Of a DNA stretch of 64,000 bases, positions 12,411 to 24,267 are shown in pieces. Origin of the DNA: Gnetum montanum (Eukaryota; Streptophyta; Gnetopsida; Gnetales; Gnetaceae); NCBI GenBank assembly GCA_015680685.1, contig MNCI01035832.1, positions 1,064,519 to 1,128,518 on the forward strand, given 5' to 3'. The stretch's first letter is position 1. Each line of letters begins with the position of its first letter. A program made the position numbers and the translations under genes. Below the pieces are notes generated by a model. That model did not search any database and was not told the DNA's origin. It saw nothing but the letters and a program-made list of their open reading frames with translations.

Positions 12411-14587
12411 TTGTATCATTTTTGACATGTTTGTATATTTTTTATGCTAACTCTTTGCTTGCAACTTTTCCTATGCATGACTATCCAACTACCCAATGCC
12501 TGATCCCAAAACTTCAAAGGGAATATTTGTAGTTTATTTTCCCTACTAAGTCTTAGGATAAGTTTCCCTTTTAGTTTTGTGCCTTATAGGTAATTCATTT
12601 AGTTGTAAGAAAGAAGAGTTAGAAGTAAGAGCTTATGCTTAGAATATTTCTTTTTATGCATTTTTTTAAATTTACTTTTTAGGTTGTTAGTTTACATATT
12701 TCCTCGAAGCTATGATGTCTAGCTAGTATTTGATATTATGTAATGCCTAATAATTACCTGTGAGGATTTGTACTTTCTTATCTTTGATGTAGGCATAACT
12801 TTGTCATAAATATTTATTTTTGTAGCATTGGATATTTTTATGCAGTTTTATGTAATTCTTTTGTTATGATAGAGCCCAAGGCCTTTCTAATGTTATTTTA
12901 ATATTAGTATTTCTTATATTTATTTAGATATCCTACTCGTAACATATTGGTTTTTTGATTCTAGTATCTTATATTTCTCATTTATTTTCTTATGCTTGAT
13001 TCTTAAGCATAAGAATATATATTTCATATATTATGTTATTAATATATTCTATGTTACTAGTGGTTAATACTACTGCACTCTAATGTCTCTCTTATACTTA
13101 TGCTTATGGTTGTGCATCTTGAGGTTTGAATCCTTGAATCTTTCTTTATATGCCTTGCTATTTTTATACATTACAACATATTATTTATAAGTTTATGTAT
13201 GATTTGTGAAACTCTTGATAAGCTTACATGTTTTATTATGTTTTAATATTATCCTCATTAAGGTTGGACCTTGGACCTTTTCCTTATTAAATTGTTGAAA
13301 ATATTAATATTTTGGCTATTTCTTTTCTTGATTATTATTCTTAGCATTTACTAATGTTAGGTACCTCTTGTGAAGGACAAGTTGAAAGGATGATGGTGGC
13401 TCATGCTAGTATTTTATTAATGCTTATTATATTTTACCTAACTTTTATTTTTTATTAGGTTTAATTTTGAAATAATGTAATAATATGGTTATAATGTGTG
13501 TTAATAGATATTTTGGATTTATTCCAATTATTCTTTTATTTTATCTTGGAAAAAATTGATGGGTTGTGGGCTTATTCTAGTATTTTGTTGATGGCTTTAA
13601 CCCATTGGTTAACTGTTGGACTCTTTTGCAGATACATGTTACCTAATTTTGAGAAAATAAATTATCAATTCTTTATTCTTGGAATTTCACAAATACTTCC
13701 TCTTATGCCTATAAATACTTGGCACCATTGGATTTCTCAACATGAATTATGCATCGCTTTTTGTTGTTCTCATGCTCATAGCTATTCATGATGGATCTCA
13801 TGAGAATCTTTAGAGCTAAAGTTGTTCTTGATTAGTGAAGCTTGGATCTTCACTCATCTCTTAAGGTAGAGGAAATATTTTTGATTCTATAAATTTTGAT
13901 AAGTAGCTTACCTTCTCTACTTACTTTCCTTTATGATCATTTTCATTGATCATCACATCATATTGCATGTATTGTCAATCTAACCCTAGGTGATCAATAT
14001 GTAATTTACCATTTTTAGTAATTTCTACTTTGTGCATCCTACTCATCTTTCTCATACAACACCTTCTTTTCCTAGTAGCAGTGACAGTGACATCTCTATG
14101 CATCAACACTTATATTGTGATGAAACTAGAGATCCCAAAAAAAGTCATGATGGAATCTCTCTATGCTTTTTAGAATAGTGTAGTGGTAGCGACAATTGAT
14201 GAAAACAACATCTTTATTTGATAGTTTCTAGCAAATAGTTTGAGCATGTATGGGCATGTTTGACATGTTTGAAGCTAGGAATTTAATGTTCATGCTATTG
14301 ATATTAGCTAGTTAGTCATTCAAATTAACATTGAAGCCAAAACATCAATCTAGAGGCATTACAACCAATATTAATAAGGTTCATTAATGACAAATAGACT
14401 ATTGATATTGATTAGCTAGTCATTTAGGTTGAGTTAACCTTAAACCTAAGGGCATTGTAGTTAGTATCAATAGTTTCATTAACAATATGATTTTCAATAA
14501 GGCAACTAGTACATAAATGGTTGGTTGATAATCTAATGGCATTATAATCAATAATAAGCCTTACCTAGGTTTGTTATGAGAAGCTTG
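12411..14587. other. AT-rich stretch, no gene recognised; possible LTR sequence
   Basis: No coding motif is visible. A 97-codon plus-strand frame at 13498-13791 is hydrophobic but matches nothing I know. A TATA-like CTATAAATACTTGGCACC is at about 13710, and two related blocks of about 110 bp near 14290-14400 and 14400-14500 share ATTGATATT-AGCTAGT(T/C)-GTCATT. It could be the upstream part of the LTR whose end is at 30266, interrupted by copia-A and E1; this is inference. Confidence 0.4.
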
Positions 14588-15430
14588 TGAAGTAATTTTA
14601 CACAGAAGGAGAATTTCTTGGTTATATTTAATTCAAAATTAATAAGCTTATAATATTTATATTTTTAAAAAGCTTAAGAACCCATATATAATTTGGAAAT
14701 AGGAAGTATTGTAAAAGATATCAAGAAGTTGAGGTGATGTTATGTTCTTTTTAACCTCTCAAAAATTGTAGTAATTTTGGTAGCGCAACTTTGAGAGATA
14801 ATAACTTAAAATTTATTGAGTTTTTAATGCTAAACTTTTAAATAATCCTTTAAAGAAATATTATCTTTCAAATAAACATCGAGATGAGGAAGAAATGATC
14901 CAATCATTTGTTGTCATTCATTTTGGTAAATTTTCCAAACTCAAAAAATATACCAAATCTTCAAGTAAATATCCCCAAAATTGCAATAGATATTAAGATG
15001 AAATTTGAATTGAAAAGTATGGAATCACTAAAAAATATTTTGAAATGACTAAGGTATGATCAAAATAGTAAAGACATCCTCATTTTGACAGTTCAACTTC
15101 TAAGATTGAGTAAATAATGATGAATAATGTTGCTAAATTGATGAATTAATGATGAAATAGTGATAGTATTGTTGAGATTATATTGATGATTCCTTGATAA
15201 ATTTTTTTTAAGAGATTCCTTAGATATATATATGTGAAAATTAGGGTAAAGTTTATTAAAAATGATATGATATAGCCCCAATATCAAAATAACCCTTATA
15301 TATATATATATGGGTTGGGTCTAAAATAACATTAAAAATGTCCATTAATATGGAAATTTTCTATATTTTATTGAAATAAAATCATATTATGTAATAAAAA
15401 ATTATTATCTTCTACTCTAAAACACTAACA
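14588..15430 (-). repeat. 3' LTR of copia-A
   Basis: In element orientation the LTR starts TGTTAGTGTTTTAGAG and ends AAAATTACTTCA. It aligns along its length with 19602-20510, for example ATAAGCTTATAATATTTATAT near 14643 against ATAAGCTTATAAGATTTATAT near 19658, and GATCCAATCATT in both. The copies differ by many substitutions and small indels, so the insertion is old. Confidence 0.8.
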
Positions 15431-15840
15431 ATCCCTCAGAGTCAAAGACAATCTTCATTCTTCATCTTTACTTTCTTCTTTCTTAGTCAATTTGAATTCC
15501 TATAGATTCATTAAGGTACTTGATTCTATGACACAAAAGATTTTTTGTAAGTCAGCAAGTTTTTCTTTTGAACTAATGTGAATGGATTTAATGGTTCCTT
15601 CTTTCACTTCTTGCTTGATAAAATAGTACTTAATGTCAATGTGCTTGGATTTTTTGTGATGCACATAGTCTGAGGATAGTTGAATTACTGTTGTATTATT
15701 ACAATACAAATTTATAGGAAGATCAATGTCAAATCCTAAGTGTAAGAGAAGTTTATTTAGCCATAGTATGTGTTTAAGAGATTTGATCATGGCAATAACC
15801 TCTAGTTCACATGTGTATATGCTAATTAATGATTGTTTCT
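15431..15840 (-). pseudogene. Copia-A RNase H remnant
   Basis: The frame 15790-15500 carries ILWLNKLLLHLGF, LYCNNTTVIQLSSD, HHKKSKHIDIKYYFIKQEV and EKLADLQKIF. These are the standard end-of-pol motifs of Ty1/copia RNase H (W---LL-ELG, --CDN--A--L, H-RTKHIDI--HFIRE-V and -QLADI-TK). The catalytic Asp of the CDN motif is Asn here. It is the last coding piece before the purine tract and 3' LTR. Confidence 0.85.
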
Positions 15841-17215
15841 TTAATTTCTAATATATTGAATTTTTTTCATGAATAATAAGAGATCCTAATGTGGATTTTC
15901 TATCATCATTATCTCATTCTCAATCAACATATGAATATGAAAGAATCTTATTATCTCCTTTACTAAATTGAATCCCAAAGTTACTAGTTCCTTTTACATA
16001 GTTAAGGAGATGTGCAAGTGCTTGCATGTGAGATTTTCTTAGCTCTTACATGAATCTAGATAAGTATGATGTTGCATATTCTAAATTTTTTCTGGTATGG
16101 AAAAGCAACAAAAGTAATCCAATCATGATTCTATAGATGGTTGCACCTATGAAAGGAGTCTTATCTTTGCTAGTTAACTTTAAACTGTATCGCAAAGGAC
16201 TGCTAACTAGCTTCTCATTCTTTAGAGTAAATTTTTCAATGATGGAATTTGCATACTTGGTTTGATGAATCTTCATTTCCTTCTTATTCTATTTTTCTTC
16301 AATTCCTAGGAAGTATTTGGGTGTTCCAAAATCTTTCATTTTAAATTCACTCCATGTCATTCTTGAAATCTTTTGATAGCCTTTTATTCATGGAAATAAA
16401 GATAATATCTTCTACATATAGTGATATGAAGATGAATTGATTTCCTTCCTTACTGAAACATAGTGTTGGTTCAATGTAATTTTGATAATTTTTTTGAGTG
16501 AGATAGTCATTAATTCTCTAGAATTAAGCCTTAGGTGCTAGCTTTAGGTGATGAGGAGCTTTGTTAAGTTTGCCCATTTTGTTCTCTTTTTCTTTGATAA
16601 CATAACCATTGGACTGGTAGATGTATACTTCTTCTTTGATCTATCCATTTAGAAATGTTGAGTTGACATCCAATTTTTGAATCTTGAGATCTTTATGTGC
16701 TAATATGGAGAGAATGAGCTTGATGATTTTAAATATGGCCAAAAGTGTAAATATTTCTTCATAATCAATATATTTCTTTTATTTAAATATTTTTACCACA
16801 ATTCTTCCTTTATGTATTATGAATTCTCATTTCTCATTGTACTTTGTTTTATATAGTCACTTGCAATTGATACCCTTTTTATATATTGGTTTATTTACTA
16901 ATTCACATGTGTTATTTCTTAGGATGACATTTTATTCTTTATCCATGGTTTCTTTCTAGACTTTTAATTTCATGGCTTCCTTGACATTAGTTAGTTCACT
17001 TGAGATTAATAAATATGCTATATTTGTAATATTGTGAGACCTTATAATTCTTCTTTCAAAATTTGTATCTAGCATTTCAGTGGAAGGATGATCTCTTTGA
17101 ACCCATGATTTTGGAACTTTGATATATATATATATATATATGATTTCTATTATTTCTTGAAAAATCACTTGTACTGAACTTTTTCTTATCAAATATAATA
17201 TCACTTGAAACATGC
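15841..17215 (-). pseudogene. Copia-A reverse transcriptase remnant
   Basis: Reading leftwards on the minus strand, pieces of RT appear: QKLDVNSTFLNG with EEVYIYQSNGY (about 16680-16600), then YVEDIIFIS at about 16400, where copia RT has YVDD. Next come MKIHQTKYANSIIEKF (16276), YRIMIGLLLLLFHTRKNLEY and TSYLSRFM. The Asp-to-Glu change in the active site plus several stops mean it is dead. The part upstream of 16700, towards integrase, is heavily broken. Confidence 0.8.
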
Positions 17216-17985
17216 AATTTATAATTCATTAGATTGTAACAGCTATATCCACTAGTGTGGAAATCATAACCAAGAAAGATTCAATTCTTTCCTATGTCTT
17301 CAAATTTACCAATGAATTTTTTTGAGTTCTTTACATAGCAATGATATCCAAATATTCTCATATGAATCAGGTTAAAAATTTTGTTATATCGAATTGTATA
17401 TGGAGATTTCTCTTCATTGCTTTTGGTAATGATTCAATTAGAAATGTAACAAGAATCTATGATGACTATACTCCAATATTAGATATGTAGTGAGGCATGC
17501 TTTAGTAATCACCTTGTCATATCTTTTATTCTTTAATTTTTTTCTTTTAGCTACTCCATTTGATTGTAGGTTATATCTACATGTGATCTGATAAAAGATA
17601 CCATTTTCTTTATAGAACTTTTCAAATTTTTTATTTATGAATTCGCCTCCTTTATCTAATCTAATGACCTTAATCTTGACATTCATAGAGCTTTCAATTA
17701 GTTTGTAGAAAGTTTTAAAGTATTTGATGACTTCATCCTTTTTCTTTGGATTATAAGTTCAAGTATATATTTAGTACTCATCTACTATAACAATGAATTA
17801 ATTTTCTCCTCTTATTGAAACAATGGACATTGGCTCAACAAGATTGATGTGTAGAAGGTCGAATGGTTTTTCCTTCTTTATCATGTGAGAGTTATGAGAA
17901 GAATTGGTTTGCTTCCCTTGTATGGAAGTCTCACATTTTTCTTGAGGAATATGTAAAACTTTTATTCCTGTAGCTTTTTCTTATT
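17216..17985 (-). pseudogene. Copia-A integrase core remnant
   Basis: The open frame 17686-17438 contains KVIRLDKGGEFINKKFEKFY, matching the second catalytic Asp and following Glu region of copia integrase (R-D-GGE), then RYNLQSNGVAKRKK, where the family has TP-QNGV-ER-NR with the third catalytic Glu (here Lys). Upstream pieces to 17985 are interrupted by stops. The enzyme would have inserted the cDNA. Confidence 0.8.
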
Positions 17986-18410
17986 TGATCATTCTTTCAA
18001 TTTTGTCATAGGAGGTGTGACTAAGCATTCCATGCCAAAGTCTAGACTTTCGAAAATTGTCATTATCTTTTTTCCTAACTTCATCTTTGTTTGGCTTTTG
18101 ATTAGGTTTTGTTGTGAGGACATGTTTTTCTTTAGTATGGTTTCTTATGATGTCTCCTTTTTGATTAAGATAGTCACATTCAAGGTAATACATTCTATTA
18201 TTCAAGGCTTTGATCTTTACAATTTCTTCACCATTGGTTTTGTTGATAATGAAAAATTTGCTCTCGAAATTAACATTATTTGCTACATTGGAGACTTGTT
18301 CAATAGAGATGAGTGGGTTCAAAAGATAAGAAACATAATACACATTGGAAATGGTAACCTTTTTTCCATTTTAAAATTTAAATACCTAATTTAATATTCC
18401 TTCTATGATT
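17981..18410 (-). pseudogene. Copia-A GAG_pre-integrase segment
   Basis: The frame 18343-17981 reads from a protease-to-integrase linker (VSYLLNPLISIEQV, NNRMYYLECD) into RLWHGMLSHTSYDKIERMI. The last motif is the LWH-RLGH--Y--I--L/M hallmark of the GAG_pre-integrase domain, with its zinc-binding histidines. The Cys pair (C--C) expected downstream is not clear. The plus-strand open frame at 18017-18394 is its antisense shadow. Confidence 0.8.
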
Positions 18411-19587
18411 AATAACTTTCCATCTTTAATTTTAATATTACCAAGACTATTTTTTCTTTTGTAATTTAGAAGATAAATTTTGTAGGATGTCATGTGATTG
18501 GAATATTTACTATCTATAATCCAAGAATCTTACTTTATTTCTTTCATTAAATTGAAGGTTGCATAATCACTTAGCTCTTATTTATGAGTATCCTTTTGAG
18601 ATGATGTAAAAGTATCTTTTTTTGTTTATGAAGTTTGTACATGTATTTTTTTCAAAATAAATTTTGGTCCAACATTGATTAATGGTATGATCTTTTCTTT
18701 TGCAAAAGTTATAATATCATACTAAGTCTTGACCTTGTCTTTGTCTTATAGAATAATTTTACCTACCTCTTTCTCTAGATAAACCTCTTCCTCTTCCTCT
18801 TCCTCTTGTGTTTTGACCACCATTTTCCTCTAAGTTTATTTCTTGATTTCTATTCTAATAATTGAATCTTTCTCTTCCTTTGAATCTTCCTTACCTACAT
18901 GTTCCTCTTTGGTTAGTTATGTAAACTTGATCATCTTCATTATATTGTTTATTAGTTTTCATAATTTGCAAATTTTTGACTTGAGTAACTAATTCATTGA
19001 TACTAATCATGTTGAAGTCCTTTGAAAGAGTAATGTTTTAAACCATGTTTGCAAATATTGGATCTATGTAGAGAGCTTGAATAATTTTCTGAACTCTTTT
19101 CCTATTGGTATATTCACAACCATATTCCTCTATTTTTTGTAAGTTCTCATACATTCTAATAAAGAAGTCTTTCATACTTTCATTTCTTCCAATTTCTAAG
19201 ATATCATATTATTGTTTGTAGATTAATTTTTGCAACTGTTGATTTTTCAAGCTTCCCTTGTATTCTAATTAGAGATTATCCCAAAACTATTTAGCAATAG
19301 CATTAAGAATGTACCTATAACAAATAACATGTAAGATGCTAGACAATAGCATCATGAGCATCAAATTGTTATTTTTCTTCTTTGTTTTCTATTTTTTTTA
19401 TTTGTATCTAGTAAAATCTTCAAAATTCTGAATGAATTCAAAGCTTGTTTTAACTATTTTCCAATATTCATGATGTTTCAATAGTTCATTCATCATTAAT
19501 TCTCATAGGATAAAATATTGATATCCATCAAAGGTGATGGAGAATCTAGCTATTTCTTTTATACTCATTTTTGTAGATGAACATGAT
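18411..19587 (-). pseudogene. Copia-A gag remnant with degraded zinc knuckle
   Basis: Frames in the first part, from about 19570, match copia Gag (UBN2-like) organisation: ARFSITFDGYQYFILWELM-type start, then FWDNL, then SMKDFFIRMYENLQ, then NRKRVQKIIQALY. A zinc knuckle near 18690 reads YYNFCKRKDHTINQC, that is CX2CX4HX4C with the first Cys changed to Tyr, a change one G-to-A transition would give. Gag would have formed the virus-like particle. The protease part between here and 18410 is not clear. Confidence 0.7.
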
Positions 19588-19599
19588 GCTCTAATACCA
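19588..19599 (-). other. Copia-A primer binding site (initiator tRNA-Met)
   Basis: The complement reads TGGTATTAGAGC, differing from the canonical plant copia site TGGTATCAGAGC at one base, and starts two bases inside the 5' LTR end. Confidence 0.8.
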
Positions 19600-19601
19600 A
19601 G

Positions 19602-20510
19602 TGAAGTAATTTTAGATAGCAAAATAATTGGTTGGTTATCTTAACTTTACAATGAATAAGCTTATAAGATTTATATTTTTAGAAATATTAGGAATTTATC
19701 TACAATTTGGAAATAATAAGTACCAAAAAATATATTTGAAAGCTAATGTTATGTTATGTCCTTTCTAACCTATTAAAAATTGCAGTACTTTTGGTACTGC
19801 AATTTTCAGAGATAATAACTCAAACTTTATTAGACTTTTGATGCTAAAATTTTAACTAAACCTTTACACAAGTATTATATTTCAAATAAATTTACAATTC
19901 CATAAAATCAATGTGGTATGAGGGAGCAATGATCCAATCATTGGTCATCATTCATTTTAGTAAAATTTTAGGATTCCAACAATATACCAAATCTCAGAGC
20001 AAATATCTCCACACTTGTAATAGATATTGAGATGACGTTTTAACTAAACATATCAACTTATTATAGCTTTAAAATAAATCTATAATTATTAAAACTAATT
20101 TTAAATTACTAAGATATGATTGAAATAGTTAATACTCCCTAATTCTCACTGCTCAACTTCCAAGATTGAGTAAATAATGACAAATGATGTTGATGACTTG
20201 ATGAATTTATAAAATATTGATAAATTGATGATAAAATAGTAAGATTCTTGCTAATATTAAATTAATGATTCCTTGATATATATTTTTAATAGATGCCTTC
20301 GATATATATGTGTGATAAGTGGAGCAAAGTTTACTAAAAGTGATACGAAATAGCCCCATGTCAACATAACCCTAAAAATTATATATATATAGGGGCCAAA
20401 ATAATATTACAAATGCTCATAAATCTATAAATTTCCTATATTTTCTTCAAGTAAACTCCTATTATATAATAAAAACATATATTATTATCTTCTACTTTAA
20501 AACCCCAATA
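19602..20510 (-). repeat. 5' LTR of copia-A
   Basis: This is the partner of 14588-15430. The terminal CA/TG of the outer end reads ATA at 20508-20510, one substitution from ACA. It is slightly longer than the 3' LTR because of small indels. Confidence 0.78.
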
Positions 20511-21150
20511 ACTAGAACCCAGGATAACTATAGGATTGATGCTAGTCATAATGTAGCCTAATAGTTGGTCTAGACATGCATGAGGATTGACTTTAATATA
20601 TGAGGTAATACACTAAACCATCCTTGATGCCTACTTAAATTAGTATCAGCCTTATACTTACTCCAAAAGTTTAATACTAGAAACCTCATGGGAATACCAT
20701 GGGAACCAATAGGTAAACCATAGGTTACTAGTAGTCATTAACAATAATGTTAAAGGTATTAATTAATGGTTATATTATTTGATAATTATTATTGGATCTA
20801 ACAGTATGCTTTGTAGCATGGACCCCATCTTCTAGATTGTCTAGGTGGCACCAAGGTGATTTCTTCTACTATGAAGGTGTTATAACCTTTCTTACACATG
20901 TTTCATGCATATCATAAATAGCAAGTTCAAATAGAGGTTTCTAGTGATGTTGTAATTGCTAGATCATAGGGTACTACAAGAGCATTGGTAATTAAGAATG
21001 CTTACAAATCAAGAAATCAAGCATTGTTGTATTTATATAGTGATATCATGGATTTGTAAAATGACTAACATGATTATCTTATGTATCTCTTATAGCTTTT
21101 ACATTAAGTATTTATACTTAAGATATTGAAATAACCTTATATAATACTTG
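20511..21150. other. Stretch between copia-A and E1 with no gene
   Basis: No coding motif is seen. A TATATAATAC stretch ends at the E1 insertion site, and the last five bases (ACTTG) are the left copy of E1's target duplication. It may be LTR sequence of the chromovirus-type element that resumes at 30159. Confidence 0.4.
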
Positions 21151-21718
21151 TGATGAGTGGTGAGGTACCCCTACACTCAACCATATGAATCACAAACGTT
21201 CATGCACAATATGGTCAAATTCCATGGATGGGANTTGTTGGGTTACCAAGTACCTACACTTACACACTTATGATTAAGGCATATGCATTTTGCTTAATGA
21301 TAGGAATAGTAAATAACAACAAATGGAAATGTTAACTAAAGGAAATAGTAAATAATTAATAATTAAAAGCAATAATAATCTAAGTGGATGCTATAGTGAT
21401 GAGAGTAATCCCAATCTTTATTACTAGTGATGTAACATGTCCAAGTATGTCACACTCGAACAAAGGTGTTGTATGATTAAAAACATCACACTGTGGGCAT
21501 GCACTGAGAATAATAGAACTTTAAGAAAGACTAGAAAAAATAGAAAACTAAAAAATTTCTCTACTACCTATTCCTTCTTCTCCGTGCACCCAAGTGCTAT
21601 ATTTATAGGCTAGTATAGAGGAGATGACATCGAATATCTAACATCTTATCCTAGGCCCAACATCGAGGCTCCAATGTCGAGTATCTGATGTTAGGGCCTA
21701 AAAAATCATGACTCATCA
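21151..21718 (-). repeat. 3' LTR of E1, shortened at an assembly gap
   Basis: The LTR starts TGATGAGTGGTGAGGTACC and ends CATGACTCATCA on the plus strand. It is 568 bp against 863 for its partner. The difference falls exactly at the single N at 21234: the bases on either side (CCATGGATGGGA and TTGTTGGGTTACC) are separated by about 300 bp in the 5' LTR (29373 and 29670). Confidence 0.8.
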
Positions 21719-21735
21719 TACCCCAATGACTGAAT
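21719..21735 (-). other. Polypurine tract of E1
   Basis: The complement reads TTCAGTCATTGGGGTA directly before TGATGAGTCATGA, matching the tracts of E2 and E3. Confidence 0.7.
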
Positions 21736-21859
21736 AAAAAATCATCCTCAAGTTAAAAAAAATGAGGAACAAGTTCTTTACAAAATATTGAAAAGGTATG
21801 GGATTATTGACTAACTTAAATAATAAATAAAATAGTTTGACTCTTGCATGCTGCAATGG

Positions 21860-24267
21860 TGTAATACAAAAAATGGAACACATTATTACAAAACAAAAAT
21901 TGGAAAGCTCATGTGGTGCCCAAAGGTGGTGGTTCCTCCATTGGTTGCTTTCCTTTGTTGCCAAGCCTTAGAAATTTGTAATGATTCAACAACACTTGCA
22001 ACATCTCATCTTTCATCCTTGGATCATGTATCATCCAAGCTACTAATGTGCGCTAGTGCTAGTACATCCCAAGGACATGGCAGTTGCAAGAACATTTGAT
22101 TCACCTTGACATACCAAGCCAAAAAAATACTGTCATTCCTCCTCAAAGGCCCTAGCTTTATCTCTAAGTTCATGATAATCTATTAATTATCTAGCTAGGT
22201 TTGAGGCTACATATTTCTATCCTTGATAGCTGGCTTTAACCACCTCCAATTTTGAGTTTTCCACCTGCAACTTCTGCAAAGCATCCTTTCAATTTGCAAA
22301 CTCTTTCTCATATAATGCATAGGTGATCACCACCTATTTTTCTAGCTCATTTCAAGGTTGACCTATTGTTTACATGGCAAGGTTGGCATATCTCAGGTTA
22401 GCCAATGCCATGTATTCTTTCAAATCTTCTATCTATAGGTCTTTATTCTTAACTTCTAATTGATGGACCAAGGCATAGTTATCTAGGATGGGCTACCACT
22501 TAATATTTTGGGTTGACAAGAAGCTAATGTGGGCTCTGGCCATCTGGATCTCATTTTTATTATCTGCTTGTACATGCCTACTTGGTCGTAGAAGTTTTCC
22601 TTTAATTTCTCATGCTTTTTAGCCTCATTTTTCCACATGCTAATTTCAATTGTTGACTTGTGACAAATAGCATGGATCTCCTCCATTTAGAGGGTTCTAT
22701 TCTCCCTGGCCAATCTTCTAATATCCTGGTTGACCCTCACTAGTTGTTCTCTCAACTGGTGAACACTCTCATCAAGAATGTTCTTTTGCTTCTCAACTAT
22801 GGCAACCTTGAGTTCTCTGTAGCAAGCTATTTTTTTTCTTCTTGTGTGGTGATTAATGCCTTTTTTTACGTGTGGGATTACATGTTAGTAGTAGAGCCAT
22901 CCCAAATTGCCTTCTCCTTTTCTTGTTCAACAGCTATGTTCTCCTTCGTTAGCTTGGTCAACTGCTCCATCCTGAATTGTTAAAGCTGGTCAAGTGCAAA
23001 AAATTAGGCAAGATCCCATCATTCAACTCTTAGGGTAGCTAGCTCTTATTGNGGTAGCCACAGTTGCATAGTTTAGGGTGTGTATGGCAAGTGGGAATGA
23101 ATGCTGACACTAGGACTTAGTGTTGTAGTTAGAGTTAGTTTTAGTCTCTCAACCCTTCACTGTTTAGCATAGGAGATAAACCAGAAAAGACCAAAAGGAT
23201 CATATACCTCAGACTTACTTAACCATACACCGTGACAACAACAAGTAAGTCTAGGAAGACAAAGATTAATTAACCCCAAGTGTTCCTTGCGGCGTTTAGG
23301 CATTTTGTCTGCGGAGTTCGACCGGATCACGCATGCTATGCTCGTTTCCTATGGTTGAGTGTAGGGGTACCTCGCCACTCATCAGTGAAGAAGGCATTTT
23401 GAGCCTAGGGATATCATTGGTATATCCTAGGATTCTAGCATGCTTGCATAACCTTTTGATTAGGCAAGAGAAAATAAGTGTTGGTTTCCCTACCTTCTTT
23501 TATTCAAACCATCATTAAATTTTAGTGATGTAAGACTAGGGAAGATTGGCTACAAATTTACCCATTAAAATGGCACTTCCCTTGGCTGCATAAGTTGAAA
23601 TTTGATTTAGCCCTTTTGTGGGAAATAGGTGGTATGTCTCAATCTTGAAATATGTTCTCTTCTTCAAAGTTATTTCATTGTATGTTTTATCCTCCTTGTC
23701 ATATGTCTATCTCAACCACAATTTCTTAGTCTTAGGGTCAAATCTAGTTGACAAATGAGCAACCTTAGCCCCTTCATTTGGTAGGTTGAAAGCCATAGTA
23801 ATTACTTTGACTAAAAAAGAGATATTCAGTCTACATATGTTAATGGTGGTACTCTCATCTTTATTATGCTAGAACTAATGAGTTTCACCTAGGTACCATT
23901 CGCCATTATCTAACAGAATGGGCAACAATCGGGACACCTTGAGTTGCGTCTAAACTAATTCCAAAGAAAACTTCATGAATGGACTGAAATTCATTTCCAT
24001 GATGACTAAAGCCAACATGGACTTTTCTAAAGTGGCAAAAAGGCAATCAAGAGGCAATGTGAGACGTTGCCCTTGCTTGGGATCCTATGGTCCTATAGCC
24101 TCCCCTTGGGCTAATTGCATAGTAGCAAGAACCTCTTTGTGAATGCTAAAGGATTAGGCTTCCTGCTCTTCATGTTCTACATGTTCACCTTGCTAGCCTT
24201 GGTCACCTTGTGGATGCTTAGCGGCTCTTTGTGAAGGTTCACCTTGTGCAGCTCTTTTTGGGGCCAT
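21860..24267 (-). pseudogene. E1 env-position ORF2 remnant
   Basis: It starts ATGGCCCCAAAAAG at 24267 after an AG. A middle block (about 23990-23400) includes GRETNTYFLLPNQK and RILGYTNDIPR, corresponding to the PFPFLIRKLWKR and IICYSNDTLRH stretch of E3. The open frame 22686-22483 (MEEIHAICHKSTIEISMWKN, then EAKKHEKLKENFYDQVGMYK) aligns with E3's MEEVCTLWKKFAIDIATWKN and is coiled-coil-like. The C-terminal part (about 22110-21880) carries LPCPWDV and HHLWAPHELSNFCF, close to the E2 C-terminus (LPCPWEV). It is interrupted by an LTR fragment (23053-23391) and by stops. Function unknown. Confidence 0.62.
23053..23391 (+). repeat. Related LTR fragment inside E1 ORF2, next to an N
   Basis: The fragment ends GTGTAGGGGTACCTCGCCACTCATCA, the terminal sequence of this LTR family, in the orientation opposite to E1's LTRs. 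It begins at the N at 23052 with no recognisable LTR start. It keeps several CpG sites (GCGGCG, CGACCGGATCACG) that the neighbouring LTRs have lost, so it looks younger. It is either a nested insertion or a contig misjoin. Confidence 0.6.

Larger units (their letters stand above)
14588..20510 (-). mobile_element. Copia-A: complete but decayed Ty1/copia element
   Basis: Two LTRs flank gag, GAG_pre-integrase, integrase, RT and RNase H remnants in Ty1/copia order on the minus strand. The primer binding site (19588-19599 on the complement, TGGTATTAGAGC) matches the 3' end of initiator tRNA-Met. A purine-rich tract (complement of 15431-15443) lies beside the 3' LTR. Flanks GCTTG (14583-14587) and ACTAG (20511-20515) match at only 3 of 5 bases, so the target duplication is not certain. 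Many stops and frameshifts make it inactive. Confidence 0.85.

Noticed and set aside
13498-13791. 97-codon hydrophobic plus-strand frame
   Set aside because: Composition follows the local T-richness; no family pattern, and it may lie in an old LTR.
18017-18394. 125-codon plus-strand open frame
   Set aside because: It is antisense to the copia-A GAG_pre-integrase and linker frame, which has clear family motifs.
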